In this document: positions 42,971 to 54,189 of the stretch, in pieces
How positions within the stretch are numbered: position 1 is the first letter of the stretch
Layout of the letters: the number at the start of each line of letters is the position of its first letter
Assembly (NCBI GenBank): GCA_036245525.1
Contig: BTPG01000006.1
Location: 74,630,727 to 74,694,726, forward strand
Direction: 5' to 3'
Length of the DNA: 64,000 nucleotides
Origin: Semisulcospira habei
Taxonomy: Eukaryota; Mollusca; Gastropoda; Semisulcospiridae
Made by a program: the position numbers and the translations under genes
Notes under the pieces: generated by a model
Databases searched by the model: none
What the model was told of the DNA's origin: nothing
The model's input: the letters and a program-made list of their open reading frames with translations, nothing else

Positions 42971-43409
42971 TTACAACAACAAAAAAGCACACACACGTAC
43001 ACACAGCTAAATTGTAGACGACTCCCACAGATCTTACGTGAATGCAATTATTACGGTGCAAATGAGCCTAATGTGCCTGGTGACCTGCAATGTAAAAGAT
43101 GCAATTCTGCATAAGTAACGGGGGAAAAAAACTCTGGCACTCTCACGGCCTGAAAAAAGACAGTCTTTTTCGATGGACCCTGAAAGTGGCCTCAAAACCA
43201 TTAGAAGGTGCAAATAAGCTGAATTTGCCTCTGACGACCTGCAGTGCAGAAGCATGGCAATCCTGCGGAAGGGAACGCTGGAAACACCTCTGGCATTCTC
43301 GTCACTTCCAAAGGCAACACGCGTGTTTACGAGGCGTCATCAGCTGAACGCTGGGTATCCGCTGCTCTCCAAGGACAGTGCATTTTGCACCGTTAAATGT
43401 CAGCCCTAC
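42971..43409. other. Unassigned intronic sequence
   Basis: Two related stretches, AGATGCAATTCTGC...CTCTGGCACTCTCACGGC (43096) and AGAAGCATGGCAATCC...CCTCTGGCATTCTCGTC (43248), suggest an old duplication. Confidence 0.45.
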
Positions 43410-43474
43410 GCGAGGGCCTAGATCCTCATGAGCCCCCGCAATTACGGGGGCTCATGAGGATCTAGGCCCCTTGC
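43410..43474. mobile_element. Family A hairpin only, variant outer arm
   Basis: GCGAGGGCCTAGATCCTCAT pairs with ATGAGGATCTAGGCCCCTTGC: GGCCTAG/CTAGGCC replaces GGCATAG/CTATGCC. Confidence 0.85.
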
Positions 43475-43639
43475 TGTAATCATCTTGTTGCTGTTGTTTT
43501 AACATTTCTGAGGTTCACCAAAAATCTAGGCCTTTGCGGGAGTCTACCTAGTTTTCATCTCCGCTGGCTCGTGAGAATTTATGCCTTTGTTGTGAGCATG
43601 TTGACGAATTCGTACCTCACACTGCGAGCCTGAGCCTAG

Positions 43640-43740
43640 CGTGTGGTACGGTCCCCGCGGGGTTCACCGCGGCCCGATGTCAGCCCGGGAGCCTTCTGCT
43701 CACCGGCAGGTTGTCGGGCTGGCTCCCGGCCCGATACGAT
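43640..43740. repeat. GC-rich inverted repeats, family I-like
   Basis: CCGCGGGGTTCACCGCGG stem, then GGGAGCC/GGCTCCC and CAGCCCGGG/CCCGGCCCG. Confidence 0.55.
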
Positions 43741-43892
43741 AGGTTAGATCAGTGACAACACTGTGTTTACGGTGAGGCGCGGGGGGAAGGTGAAACCACC
43801 ACCAGACGCAACATCTCCGACAGCGTTACCAGCAAAAACATGCACTGAGAGAATCCAGCCCACTCAGCTCATCAAAGTCCGTTATTCTGTCT

Positions 43893-43933
43893 GCAAGAGG
43901 CATAGATCCTCATGAGCCCCTGCATCCTCTTGC
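43893..43933. mobile_element. Family A collapsed hairpin
   Basis: GCAAGAGGCATAGATCCTCA then TGAGCCCCTGCATCCTCTTGC (read in two parts): the right arm is deleted between the centre and its outer CCTCTTGC. Confidence 0.75.
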
Positions 43934-44242
43934 TGGCACCATATCAGCTCTATTTACATTGAGAGAATAGTGTATATCAGTATTAGCCTAGTCTTATGAT
44001 ATATATTAACCAGTTTTACATCCAACTGTGATCACTAAAATAGTGATATTTACTCTAAGATATTCTGTTTTCTTCTTTAATTAATTTTGATTGCCTAGAT
44101 TAATAGGCGTGTGTGTTTGTGTGTATGTGGAAGATGAGCGTGGGTGTGTACGGTACTATCTATCTATCTATCTCAACGTTTTACACTGACCAGTCAAACT
44201 GTCTTAAATTCGGTTTTCGGTTCAAAAGTAAACTTTATCATG

Positions 44243-44553
44243 GTTGGTTATTTCGGGTTTTTAATATCCACGGCACTTAAGTGATAATGGACGACCCTGA
44301 CGGGCGGCTTATAGGGGACAGGGAAATCTATTGCCTATGGAGTACGACCTGAACACTGATCAACTCAGGCGCACTCCAACTGTGCCACTTTGATTTACCA
44401 GGACTCTTCAACGGACATGTTTAACAAGCCCGTCTTTTGTCCCTGGATTGCGAGTCCATCTACCGGGGCCGGGACGGGATTCGAACCCACGACCCGGCGA
44501 TTCTCTTTGCTCTCCTGCTCCTACGCTTAACCGCCTGAGCTATTTCGGACTCT
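44243..44553 (-). mobile_element. tRNA-derived SINE with 12-bp target-site duplication
   Basis: Minus strand: CCGAAATAGCTCAGGCGGTT head with A box TAGCTCAGGCGG near 44542-44531 and B box GGTTCGAATCC at 44487-44477. The body contains CAGTGTTCAGGTCGTACTCC. AACTTTATCATG is duplicated at 44231-44242 and 44554-44565, a clean target-site duplication. About 311 bp between duplications. The A/B box spacing is tRNA-like. Confidence 0.9.
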
Positions 44554-44589
44554 AACTTTATCATGTTACCTCGCATTCTTGAAAAGAAA

Positions 44590-44796
44590 TTAACCCATTC
44601 AGCCCCGACGCCCTACAACAGGAGATGGATTGACCATGATAATTTAAGGGTGGTGCCAGATTAGCTTGGCGCCTGAAGGTGCGAAGCTAATCTGGCACTA
44701 CCCTTGAATTATCATGGCCAATCCATCCCTTGCAACTGCCGGTGCAAAGAAGTTAGATAAACTTCCACAATTTGGCCGTAGGGTCAAATGGGTTAA
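44590..44796 (+). mobile_element. Full-length family B1 element
   Basis: TTAACCCATTCAGCCCCGAC start. Hairpin 44626-44722 with TTGACCATGATAATTTAAGG / CCCTTGAATTATCATGGCCAA. End GGTCAAATGGGTTAA. Confidence 0.87.
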
Positions 44797-45130
44797 CTTG
44801 AATACGGCCAGTATTAACACCAACCTGCTCGCGAGGATCTATGCGGCGTCGAGCTATTAATGACCACGATTTTGATACTTGGTATTCATGCGATCAAAAT
44901 GTAAAGAGAGCCACAAAAGTCATGCACATGAAAATCTATGCATCTAGCTAACATAAAACTTGTCATCGCGTGTGCTGACGTGCAAACAAACATTAAAATC
45001 ATCTTACATCTCTCATGTTTTACGGCGGACAAAACTGCATGCCAGTGCATGCCAACCAAAACAAACGCAATACACAATTCCCTATTTTCTCCAAACAAGA
45101 CATTTGTCGCCCTATAAAACCTACCAATCT

Positions 45131-45196
45131 GCAAATGGCACAGATTCACATGAGACAAAGCAACCGCAAGGGCTCATGAGAATCTACGCCTCTTGC
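45131..45196. mobile_element. Family A hairpin only, eroded
   Basis: GCAAATGGCACAGATTCACA and ATGAGAATCTACGCCTCTTGC. Confidence 0.72.
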
Positions 45197-45496
45197 CGAT
45201 CAAGATCGGGTCCAACTGTTCCCCAAAATGAGATAAGCAAAGGACAATAGCTGTTTAGCTTCTTCTTTTCTTTTTCTTTTTTACATGAAGGGGTTTTAGC
45301 GTTGCAAAGCCTGCCTTTCTAAATCACGCTAATCTGAAAACGGCAACATCCTCGCAAACGTGGCGGGGGAAAAAAAAAGACAAATTGCGCGCATAACAAC
45401 AGTCTTCTTGAGGCAGCCACACATTCAACACTCACACTGAACTAAAAAAAAACAAAACAAAAAAAAAAAAAAAACAGGCAGGATTTAACCCTGTGA

Positions 45497-45551
45497 TTAA
45501 CCCTTTGGCTGTCGGTAGCTATGTTTGCAGCAATAATTCCCAATTCCCACA
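45497..45551. mobile_element. Family C left-half fragment
   Basis: TTAACCCTTTGGCTGTCGGT, TAGCTATGTTTGCAGCAATA, and then a fresh C copy starts. Confidence 0.7.
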
Positions 45552-45643
45552 AGAACCCTTTGGGTGTCGGTAGCGGTTTTTGGCGCGATGATTCCGGCAG
45601 GAATCATCGCGACAAAAACCGTTGCCGACACCCAAAGGGTCAA
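45552..45643. mobile_element. Family C palindrome
   Basis: CCCTTTGGGTGTCGGTAGCG pairs with CGACACCCAAAGGG; centre GATTCCGGCAGGAATC. Ends GAA/TCAA rather than TTAA. Confidence 0.85.
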
Positions 45644-46170
45644 GACTAGTCGAAGCGAAGAAAAAAGCTGTTGTAATTAATTTACTTAGCCCGAAAAGCC
45701 AACATTTTTTTTATTCTCCACTTAGTCACAGCACATTGGAAAGGTGTCGTCATTAATTAGACAGTTCCCTAAACGGAGCAGGAAGTTGTTGACAGAAAGG
45801 AAGATTAAACTGAAGTTTTCTCGGATTGTATTTTTTTTTTTTAGAATGCTCCCTCGACAACAAGATTAGGAACGAAGTCTGAGAGAAACCTTACAACAAA
45901 TAAATAAGTAAAATGGAAAAGAAAATATGTGTAAGATGAATGAGCACAGACGACCTGTAACTGCAACAGACGTAGATCCTCACTGGGAACTCATGTTTAC
46001 CCCTCCTGGTGGAGCATTTACCTCTGTGTTGAAAAGGTCGAAGTCATACACACGTTTCCTCAACCCCCGTATGCAAGCAGCTACCGGCACTGTTTACAAT
46101 ATCGGCGGCTACATGCACAAGAGGGCTGACCCGTTCAGAGCCGAAATAAATGTTTAACACCACCCAACTC
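45644..46170. other. Unassigned intronic sequence
   Basis: No convincing exon. An open frame at 45927-46157 lacks a recognisable domain. Confidence 0.4.
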
Positions 46171-46236
46171 GCAGGAGGTATAGATCCTCATGAGCCCCCG
46201 CAGTTGCGGGGGCTCATGAGGATCTATGCCTCTTGC
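46171..46236. mobile_element. Family A hairpin only
   Basis: GCAGGAGGTATAGATCCTCA; centre GCCCCCGCAGTTGCGGGGGC. Confidence 0.88.
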
Positions 46237-46347
46237 TGACACCACTCTGTATCTAAATATTCTTGGGACAGCTAGGGCTTTCGGTGAGGAGTCAACGAAG
46301 ATTCAGTGCAGACACAAGACAGTCTGCCTCACCTGGCGCTGAACGGG

Positions 46348-46427
46348 TTAACTCCTTCGAGACGTGCCGCCTCTGGGTACGCGGCATAAGCCGCGTATCC
46401 GGAAGCGGCACGTCTCGAATGAGTTAA
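46348..46427. mobile_element. Family D palindrome
   Basis: TTAACTCCTTCGAGACGTGC and GGCACGTCTCGAATGAGTTAA; centre ACGCGGCATAAGCCGCGT. Confidence 0.9.
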
Positions 46428-46612
46428 GCAGTTAATTTCCAGGCTCACTGGCAAAGACAGCAAACGATGATTTACACCCACACGCCGCTAATCAGCGTGA
46501 AAAATAAGATGATGCGGTGTAAAGAGCCGGTGAAATTGAGCATCAAACTTGACTGAAGAATATCACTCATGGTACAGCAGCGCAAAAAAAAATAAATAAA
46601 GAAGAAAAAGCA

Positions 46613-46678
46613 TGAGCTGGCCTGTGATTTTGGACCTTACGGCTTACGCCGTAAAGTCCAAAATCACAGACCAACACA
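46613..46678. mobile_element. Family E palindrome
   Basis: GAGCTGGCCTGTGATTTTGG and CCAAAATCACAGACCAACAC; centre TTACGGCTTACGCCGTAA. Confidence 0.87.
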
Positions 46679-46931
46679 TATACTCTGGCATCACGTTGAA
46701 TTGTAAGTAATGATGTAACTGGCCGAGATTTAAGTAAACGCACTGATAATTAAAAACAAACGTCGACCGAAACAATGCCTAGATGTAATAAACATGACTG
46801 AAATGACCAACGCTGACTTCAACAAATGCTTTGATCACCATGAAAAAAGACAAGTTTCCCACAAAAAAAGGACGAGAAGAGGAAGGAAAAAAAAACCCGC
46901 TGCCTGGCTTGTTCAATGAAGTTCAATGCCA

Positions 46932-47016
<85 letters not shown>
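46932..47016. repeat. (CA)n microsatellite
   Basis: About 40 CA units with one CG. Confidence 0.97.
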
Positions 47017-47120
47017 AAACAAAAAAGAAAACTGTTATGCTTTGTGGCAGGGCAAGCAAACATTTTTTCCCTTCAATAATTTACTGCATTTGAAAAAGGC
47101 AAAAAGCAAACATGCAAGCA

Positions 47121-47190
47121 AATGGTCCTCGGGCCGACGCCAGCGCTCGGCCCAGCGACAGGCCGACATCGGTCCGATGATCGATTGCTT
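47121..47190. repeat. Family I GC-rich repeat
   Basis: ATGGTCCTCGGGCCGACGCC and GGCCGACATCGGTCCGATGA. Confidence 0.5.
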
Positions 47191-47415
47191 GCTGGCAATA
47201 AACCTACCGCAAAACGCGATAACTTACGGTCCGCAGGTGAGAAAACACATTTCTTTTGTTTTTTCTTCTCTCCTGCATTATGCATCTTTCTGTTTCTTCA
47301 TGTTTTTTTTTCTTCTTTCCTTTCGATATTTTACAGTTCTTGCTAAACTCTCATACACTACCGCACGCACCGACATGTATACACTTCCCTTCAGGAGGCA
47401 CATACCGCACACCTC

Positions 47416-47623
47416 TTAACCCCTTCACTGACAGCGGACGCCGGCAGATTGTGCTCTGAACTAACTGTACATTCAACGTCAAAATTCCACAGGAACATGG
47501 ACACAAAGTGATGTCAGCAAGAGGCATAGATCCTCATGAGCCCCCGCAGTTGCGGGGGCTCATGAGGATCTATGTCTCTTGCGGTTGGATCGTGTTCAGT
47601 TTGACTCGACAGTGAAGGCGTTA
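47416..47623 (+). mobile_element. Full-length family A element
   Basis: TTAACCCCTTCACTGACAGC start, perfect-stem hairpin 47518-47582, end CTCGACAGTGAAGGCGTTA. Confidence 0.88.
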
Positions 47624-47963
47624 CTTGCCTGGTCTCTGGCGAGTACCACGTTCTGATTGGATCAGCCGCCTTGAGGGCTCTAGTATAGCGTTTGATTGGC
47701 CGGGTGCCTTAAAGATATTCCAAGCTGTCAAAACGGGCACATCCTCTGAGCTGTAACGGTTGACCATTCTTGAACAGTCGGCGACAGACAACAATTTCTC
47801 CCTCTTTTGTTTCTTCGTCTTGCTTTCTGCGGACTGCTACTACGCGAGAGCTATGAAGGTTGACCGATCCACAGTCTTTGGTGGTGAAATTCTGAGAGAC
47901 GAACAAACAAACACACGCAAAAAAAAACACCAAAAGAATAATAATAAGCCACACAAACACAAA

Positions 47964-48003
47964 AAGAAGAAGAAGAAGAAGAAGAAGAAGAAGAAAAAGA
48001 AAA
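47964..48003. repeat. (GAA)n microsatellite
   Basis: AGAAGAAGAAGAAGAAG run. Confidence 0.93.
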
Positions 48004-48249
48004 ACAATATTTTCGGGTTTTTTTTGTGTGTTTCTTTTCTTTCCATCTTCGAAGAAAATCTGGCTATCAGTTTTGTTTTCGTTTCAGCCTTTTTATCTAT
48101 TTCGCATAAATATTTCCTTTTTTTCTGTAATGCTAGGATTCTGAAGGTTGATCTCCCGGGTACTCATTTAACCTTACCCGCTGCTTTTAAAGCGTTATCA
48201 CTTAATCGCGTTCAAACTGTGAAAAAAAAAATTAAAAAATTCACACATC

Positions 48250-48318
48250 TGTAAGAGGCGTAGATCCTCATGAGCCCCCCGCGACAGCGGGGGCTCATGA
48301 GGATCTGCACCTCTTGCA
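48250..48318. mobile_element. Family A hairpin only
   Basis: GTAAGAGGCGTAGATCCTCA / GAGGATCTGCACCTCTTGC; centre GCCCCCCGCGACAGCGGGGG. Confidence 0.85.
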
Positions 48319-48803
48319 GAAAACATTTAGGTCGATGTTCCTCACTGAGGAGTAAGCCATGCGGCATTTCGCATGCAGTGAAAACGCAGGTAGCATTTTC
48401 TATTGCGTCTGTCAGCACATGCAAAGTCTGTGTTGTTTTACACCTGGTGTAGCGCGTGCACAGAAGGTGCAAGGCATGGCATATGCCGTTACCTTAAGGA
48501 CAAAACGCTAACAGACATTCGAGACGTATTGTCGGCTGGCATGTGATTTCAGGGGCCTGCAGGCGTGCGCCCAATAGAAGGTGCCAGACGTGGCACGAGG
48601 TACGTTATGATCAAAAACGGATCACAGACATGCTATACACGTGTAGGCCGGTCCGTGACTGATTTGGGACCTGGCGGCCACAGACGGGGGTAAAGGCGGC
48701 GACGGCATACGGTATGGTAGGGTCAAAGCGCTGTCCCACATCGGCCACAAAGCTTCTGACAACGTCTTTCGGTGTCTAAGCATCATATGCTTTGCTGCTG
48801 GAC

Positions 48804-48894
48804 TTAACCCTGTGGGTGTCGGTAGCGGTTTTAGTCGCGACGATTCCAACAGGAATCATCGCGACTAAAACCGTTACCGACACCCAAAGGGTTT
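48804..48894. mobile_element. Family C palindrome with poly-T at the right end
   Basis: TTAACCCTGTGGGTGTCGGT left; CCGACACCCAAAGGG right. The right TTAA is replaced by a run of about 19 T. Confidence 0.85.
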
Positions 48895-49039
48895 TTTTTT
48901 TTTTTTTTTTCATGATCATAAATGCGTTTTCTTCAGGGCTCGTGCTTCAGCGACAAGACTGTGCAACGACCAACCAAAAATTATCTTTTACAATTCAACT
49001 ACACATCACTCAACTTTCACACAGTGTCTCTCCCTAAAA

Positions 49040-49129
49040 AAAAGATCGACCATCACAGTTCAAGGGTGGTGCCAACTGAGCTAGGTCGATCTACGTGTTG
49101 AAGTATTCCAGGGCTGAGCGGTTCAAACG
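49040..49129. mobile_element. Family B3 collapsed hairpin
   Basis: GATCGACCATCACAGTTCAA then GGGTGGTGCCAACTGAGCTA and GGTCGATCT: most of the right arm is missing. Confidence 0.7.
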
Positions 49130-49163
49130 CTGGTTGTAAACAAGATTTTATTTAATTAGATTA

Positions 49164-49222
49164 CACAGGCTGTCTCCCTCGTTTCGCCACCGCTGAGCAG
49201 AATGGAGGGAGACGACCAGTGC
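49164..49222. mobile_element. Family G palindrome
   Basis: CACAGGCTGTCTCCCTCG and GGAGGGAGACGACCAGTG. Confidence 0.7.
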
Positions 49223-49660
49223 CTCACTGGACAGAGCTCTGGGTGTGTTTGTAGCAAGTTCAACTCACAGACAGTATTACCCAGCGTTTGGTTTTGTCCC
49301 TTTTTTTTTAGACACAACCGCCAGGTGAGCTCAGGTGAGGTGAGATGTGAGAGTGTAGGCGCTAAAGTGAGGCTATGGGGGGCTCAGATGACGCGGAAGT
49401 GAAATGCTAAACAATGTGCATGATTCTGGCTGCAGGCGGAGGATGGGGAAGGGAAGTGTGGGTGGAGATAGAGAGAGAGGGAGAGAGAGGTGAGTCCTCT
49501 CCTCTCACGTGTATTTCCATCACGGGCATACGTGCACTGCAGCATAATCCCACTCGCTCATGGTTTCAATTTTTTTTCCGGCTCATTTTCCATCTTAAAC
49601 GGGCACTTCTAGGATAACCTAGGATAACAGATTCAAATTTAACGCACACAATCTTTTACA

Positions 49661-49732
49661 GCAAGAAGCATAGATTCTCATCAGCCCCTCAGCCCCTACA
49701 ACTGCAGGGACTGTTGAGAATCTATGCCCTCC
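49661..49732. mobile_element. Family A hairpin only
   Basis: GCAAGAAGCATAGATTCTCA and TTGAGAATCTATGCCCT; the centre carries a small duplication CAGCCCCTCAGCCCCTACA. Confidence 0.8.
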
Positions 49733-49852
49733 GAAGTGGCAGCTCTCGGCTAAAGTCTTCTCCATTCCGTCACAAACTGAGCAAAAGAACGACTTGAAAA
49801 AAAAAATTTCATCTGATGACCAGATTGATTTAAATTGATATTATCGTCTACA

Positions 49853-49917
49853 GCTGGAGTCGTAGATTCTCATGTGCCCCTGCAATGCAGGGGCTCATGA
49901 GAATCTACGCCTCTTGC
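49853..49917. mobile_element. Family A hairpin only
   Basis: CGTAGATTCTCATGTGCCCC / GGGGCTCATGAGAATCTACG: CGTAG/CTACG replaces CATAG/CTATG. Confidence 0.87.
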
Positions 49918-50473
49918 AGATAGTGGGTTGTGGGGATCGCATCCAGTTTCTAGCACACACCCACACACTCTTCGTGAACGACCACGCATAGCGAAATGCA
50001 ACCTGGTCATAGCAGGTGAATATGCAAGCTCCTAGGAGCACGGCGCAAAAACGCTGCTCTTTCACTTCCAAGGCCAATCAGAAAAACAGGCGAATCAGGG
50101 GGATGGGTGGAGCTATGATAGTTGCACGGCAGTGCTCAGCTAGTACGATGTCTCTCCTAAGTACGATGACCTAAATCTTGTGTCTTCAGAAAGGCAAAGT
50201 TTCATCAGTTTTTTTCTTGTACTATAAGATGGTACAAGTCTCTCACTACATGAAACTATGAAACTGAGTTAAAATTTCAGCAGTTCAGAGATCTGGTACT
50301 ATATAACATACATATTAGAGGAATATGTATGCCAGTACACTGTGTACGACGACCGTTTCAATATACGGCTCACTTGGCCTTGCCAGTGAAAGGGCTATAC
50401 AAATGAATACATAGCGTCAACCACGTACCGCATAAATAGCGGAAAACAACTGCCTTTTCACCTTCCGCCAGAA

Positions 50474-50504
50474 AAGAAGAAGAAGAAGAAGAAGAAGAAG
50501 AAAA
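50474..50504. repeat. (GAA)n microsatellite
   Basis: AAGAAGAAGAAGAAG. Confidence 0.92.
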
Positions 50505-50631
50505 ATGCCTACTTGCCGATACATCATCCACAAAAAAAAGAGAAGAAATTACTCCCTGATGGAGGCAATCTCCAACACAAATCTCTCCGAGGTGCCAACA
50601 AATTTCTGCGCAAGGATGCAAGCCATAAATG

Positions 50632-50710
50632 AGTGCCGGTATGTGATTTTGGGCCTTGCGGCACGCCAAACACTTCCAGCCGTAAGGTCCAAAATCACAG
50701 ACCAGCACGC
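50632..50710. mobile_element. Family E palindrome
   Basis: GTGCCGGTATGTGATTTTGG pairs with CCAAAATCACAGACCAGCAC; loop GCACGCCAAACACTTCC. Confidence 0.87.
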
Positions 50711-50998
50711 ACCTCCGCACAATGGGCGCCTTGTTGGCAACGATTCCTTAATAGCTGACTCCCTTGGCACAGGAGTCAATGACTAAGTACGTCTGTCAGA
50801 ATCGACCGCTAAATACGGGTTAGAAGTTAGAAGGACGCGGATACAATGACTGTGACAGCTCTGGAGTACTGCATAAATATAAGCTTGTGTCTTAACAGGC
50901 ACAACCCTTGAGCCTTCGCGGTCGATCCATTTCACGCAAGTGGTGCTGGACTGGTAAAGGGCAGACAGCTACATGCGCCTGTTGCCTGCAGAGTTTAA

Positions 50999-51094
50999 TT
51001 AACCCTTCGCCTGTCGGTAGCGGTTTTAGTTTGTCGTGATGATTCCTGCCGGAATCATCGCGACAAAAACCGCTGCCGACAGCCAAAGGGTTAA
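50999..51094. mobile_element. Family C palindrome
   Basis: TTAACCCTTCGCCTGTCGGT and CCGACAGCCAAAGGGTTAA; centre GATTCCTGCCGGAATC. CTGTCGG/CCGACAG replaces GTGTCGG/CCGACAC. Confidence 0.88.
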
Positions 51095-51128
51095 GACATC
51101 CGGACGCGGCACGCCTCGAAGGAGTTAA
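51091..51128. mobile_element. Family D half copy abutting C
   Basis: TTAAGACATCCGGACGCGGC then ACGCCTCGAAGGAGTTAA: one arm only. Confidence 0.75.
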
Positions 51129-51786
51129 CTCTTTATCAAGCCACTACTGCTGCCGCCACGTATATCCTCACTAAGCACCGCCACCTGCGAGAGCTGACGA
51201 GGGTCTGTTGCCAGCTGCAGTTGAAGTGATTCTCCTATTGCTCATTTTTGCGCTGTCAATGGTTATGTAGCATATGCACCGCGTATCAAGAGATAGGTTG
51301 ACTCTCCTAACCCATGCGCACCATCAAGGATGTTTTCCATCTCCCGAACTAGGCCCATGGGGGAACAACTGCTTCAGCCGAGAGCAGACTGCAAAAGCAC
51401 ATACACCCGTCAGATCCCCAAGATGGATCGCTTCAAGTGCCTGTGGATTTTACGACCAGGGTGACCTCACCCAAGATGCTACAGGGAATCATTGGAAAAT
51501 ATCCAAATTGCAGCAATTTGGCAATTTTCTCTGGAGATGGCGTCTGCCGGGGCCATAAGCCATGAGAACTGGTCGAAGAAACGATCGGATGGGAATATCA
51601 AAGTTTGATGTTTCTTTTATATTTTCCCCCTTGGCTAAGGTCGAATGCCGCACAGTTTTATTATCGTGTGCAAAGTGTTGGGGATGCGTTGCATGATCAG
51701 TACAGCGTGACTCCAATAGCGGAGAGGTATATGGAAAGTGGTTCCATCAGTAAAATTCTACAATAATATGCACACATAGTGTGAGT
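51129..51786. other. Unassigned intronic sequence
   Basis: An A-like remnant at 51163-51215; no exon recognised. Confidence 0.4.
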
Positions 51787-51878
51787 TTAACCCTTTGGCT
51801 GTCGGTAGCGATTTTTGTCGTGGCGATTCCTGCAGGAATCACCTCGGTGAAAACCGCAACCGACAGCCAAAGGGTTGA
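51787..51878. mobile_element. Family C palindrome
   Basis: TTAACCCTTTGGCTGTCGGT and CCGACAGCCAAAGGGTTGA; GGCTGTC/GACAGCC paired. Confidence 0.87.
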
Positions 51879-51922
51879 TAGTCCAAATGCTCTGCGGATG
51901 CAGATGGTGTCGAATGAGTTAA
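51875..51922. mobile_element. Family D half copy abutting C
   Basis: GCGGATGCAGATGGTGTCGA then ATGAGTTAA, again one arm and again just downstream of a C copy. Confidence 0.65.
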
Positions 51923-52231
51923 CAGTACATTCACCGAACTACACACGGCTTGTAACTTAACGAGGTCAGTAAGTAACAGACTTAGACAATGGTTCATGAG
52001 CGAACGTTTTCGGTCTGAAAAAGGCACAGGACCACATGAACCCTAGCAAGCAGGGGGCTTGTGTCTCTGAGTTGCCGCTGACCTTTAATCTGCATCTGTA
52101 TCCGTCTGCGGAAGTAAATCACCAGGCCTTTCGTCCACGACTGAGAAAACAGCGTGTTGATAAACAGCGTAAAAGTTCGGAGTTCAAGCATCAGGCATAA
52201 TGTCTGCTGCTCAGTGACTCTGAACGCCACG

Positions 52232-52298
52232 TGTGCTGATCTGTGATTCGCGACCTTACAGCCTCGGTCGTAAGGTCACGAATCACAGACCTGCACCT
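52232..52298. mobile_element. Family E palindrome
   Basis: GTGCTGATCTGTGATTCGCG / CGAATCACAGACCTGCAC: GATTCG.GACC/GGTC.CGAATC replaces GATTTTGGACC/GGTCCAAAATC. Confidence 0.87.
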
Positions 52299-52859
52299 AC
52301 ATCTCACCCGAACATCATCAATTCCCCGGCGCGACGTAAGAATAACATGTACAGCATTACGACTATTCACTAGTGTGCCAGCCACTATCAGAGAAAGTAC
52401 ATGCACTCAGGACCATTGACATGTTGTTGCGTTGCACGTCAAACATTTATTCGGGTGTAGGGGTTGCGGGTGGGGGGATTGGTGGCTTAGTATTCGGCGG
52501 TGATCTTCTTATCAAGTACAAATGAAAGGTTTCAGAACTTGTTTTAACTTCAGAAAAGTAACCTCAAAACACAACTGAAGAAAAGCAGGTCTCTGTGACT
52601 GGATCCATTTCTCCTATTAATCCAGCATTCACGTCCCTGTCGATAATTCAATTTACTTGTACATGGTATTTCTCATAATACTGGCGATCAGGTTTGCAAT
52701 GCGCTATATAGTCATTACCAAAACGGTCTTTTCGCAGCCTTTTGTATTAGAAGCTGACCCAATCTGTCGTGCAACTCAGCGAAGACTTTCATCATACAGT
52801 TGCACCGTCAAAACGCCTTAGTCCTCCACATCAGTCACAAACGTAGAAAGGCATAGAGA
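52299..52859. other. Unassigned intronic sequence
   Basis: Nothing recognised. Confidence 0.4.
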
Positions 52860-52925
52860 GGGGCATCTATAGGCATTCTGCCAAAGGCGGAGTCTCATTA
52901 GGATCTAGGCCTGCTGCACATGGAT
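52860..52925. mobile_element. Family A hairpin, degenerate
   Basis: GGCATCTATAGGCATTCTGC and GTCTCATTAGGATCTAGGCC. Confidence 0.5.
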
Positions 52926-53061
52926 GGCCGTTTTGTGAAGCAGTGAATTCTCAACTCATCACGACAGAACCTAAACCTATTGCCCTGATATTCTTCTCCA
53001 TGGTACATGTACCCGAAAGACTTTCTCCGCCTAAGTAAGACGTAAATATCCTCGCCACAAT

Positions 53062-53130
53062 CAGCAGTGGTCACAGATTTTCATGAGCCCCTGCGAATGC
53101 AGGGGCTCATGAGAATCTATGCCGACTGCA
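53062..53130. mobile_element. Family A hairpin only
   Basis: TCACAGATTTTCATGAGCCC, CTGCGAATGCAG centre, GGGCTCATGAGAATCTATGC. Confidence 0.83.
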
Positions 53131-53716
53131 GACACAAAACGTACACACCCAAGAAACCGCATCTCGACCTTTTGGCATTTTCATCAATCTCCGTTCGACT
53201 TGTACACATTCCAAGACAGAAGCCAGTCAGACTGGTGGGTCTAACAATCATGTTCCCGTACTGTAAACAATACCCGTTACAAGAAACTGACAGACTCTAG
53301 ATCTGTCCATTGTTAAACCATTTAGGAAAATGCCAGTACGTAATGAGCCGTCTAGGCAGAACTAGAAAGAAGGAATACAGAGAGATCGAGGTCTAGGGGA
53401 AAAAAAAACAGAAGGCAATGTCTAGATCTGTCTTTGTTAAAGGGATCAGCTCCATCGCCGACAGAACGGGTTATCAATGTTGCCTTGGCTCAACTTAGAC
53501 CTTTTTACCCTTCTTTTCACAGTCCATGTCAGTAGGAACAGATACCAGTAGTTGTTTCCAATGCTCTTTGATCGTAACGGAAAAACTCTCCTGCATACAA
53601 AGGAGAAGCAGAGCAGAACAGAGTTTCATTTTAGAACAATCAAACTTGTCAGCCCATTTTCCATCATTATCATAAATCCATACTAAAAACATTTATGAAG
53701 TAGATACTGCGAGCTA
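53131..53716. other. Unassigned intronic sequence
   Basis: CTAGATCTGTCCATTGTTAA (53296) and CTAGATCTGTCTTTGTTAA (53423) are a small duplication; otherwise nothing recognised. Confidence 0.4.
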
Positions 53717-53953
53717 TTAACCCGATACTTCATGGGTGCAGGTCGCTTTTTATCCTGATACATTACTGCTTGAAATTAATTTGATTATGACGGTTCAAGG
53801 GTAGTGCCAGAATAGCTTGGCGTCTGAGGCGCCAAGCTATTCTGGACACCACCCTTGAACTAAAATGGTTGAGCTATCTCCTAATCTGCAAAGTAGCGTT
53901 CAATAGGACAAAAAGCAATTTTAATAAATCAGCATCAGGATGTAATGGGTTAA
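53717..53953 (-). mobile_element. Family B2 element
   Basis: TTAACCCGATACTTCATGGG start, hairpin 53786-53873, end GCATCAGGATGTAATGGGTTAA. Confidence 0.82.
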
Positions 53954-54189
53954 GCGATTCAGGGAAATGCCAAAGTGAATAATCAAAACGTATGAGTCAA
54001 CAGATGAGGCTGCACTGTTCATATTCTTCTGAAGTCAACGCAAGGAATACACATGAAAACTGAACACCTTTGTTGTGACCTTCACAAGAAAGCTCCAGCA
54101 GACACAGGCTGACGTGCTGAGCAGACGACACTTCCCAGCCCACCTTCAAGCACTACGATGCAGCCCACTTTGGTCCCCTGCCAGCTTCC

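Noticed and set aside
47709..47960. Minus-strand frame after a TCTCTCAG acceptor-like site
   Set aside because: The peptide (NFTTKDCGSVNLHSSRVVAV region) was not recognised and no clear donor follows in frame. A transcript would be needed to call an exon.
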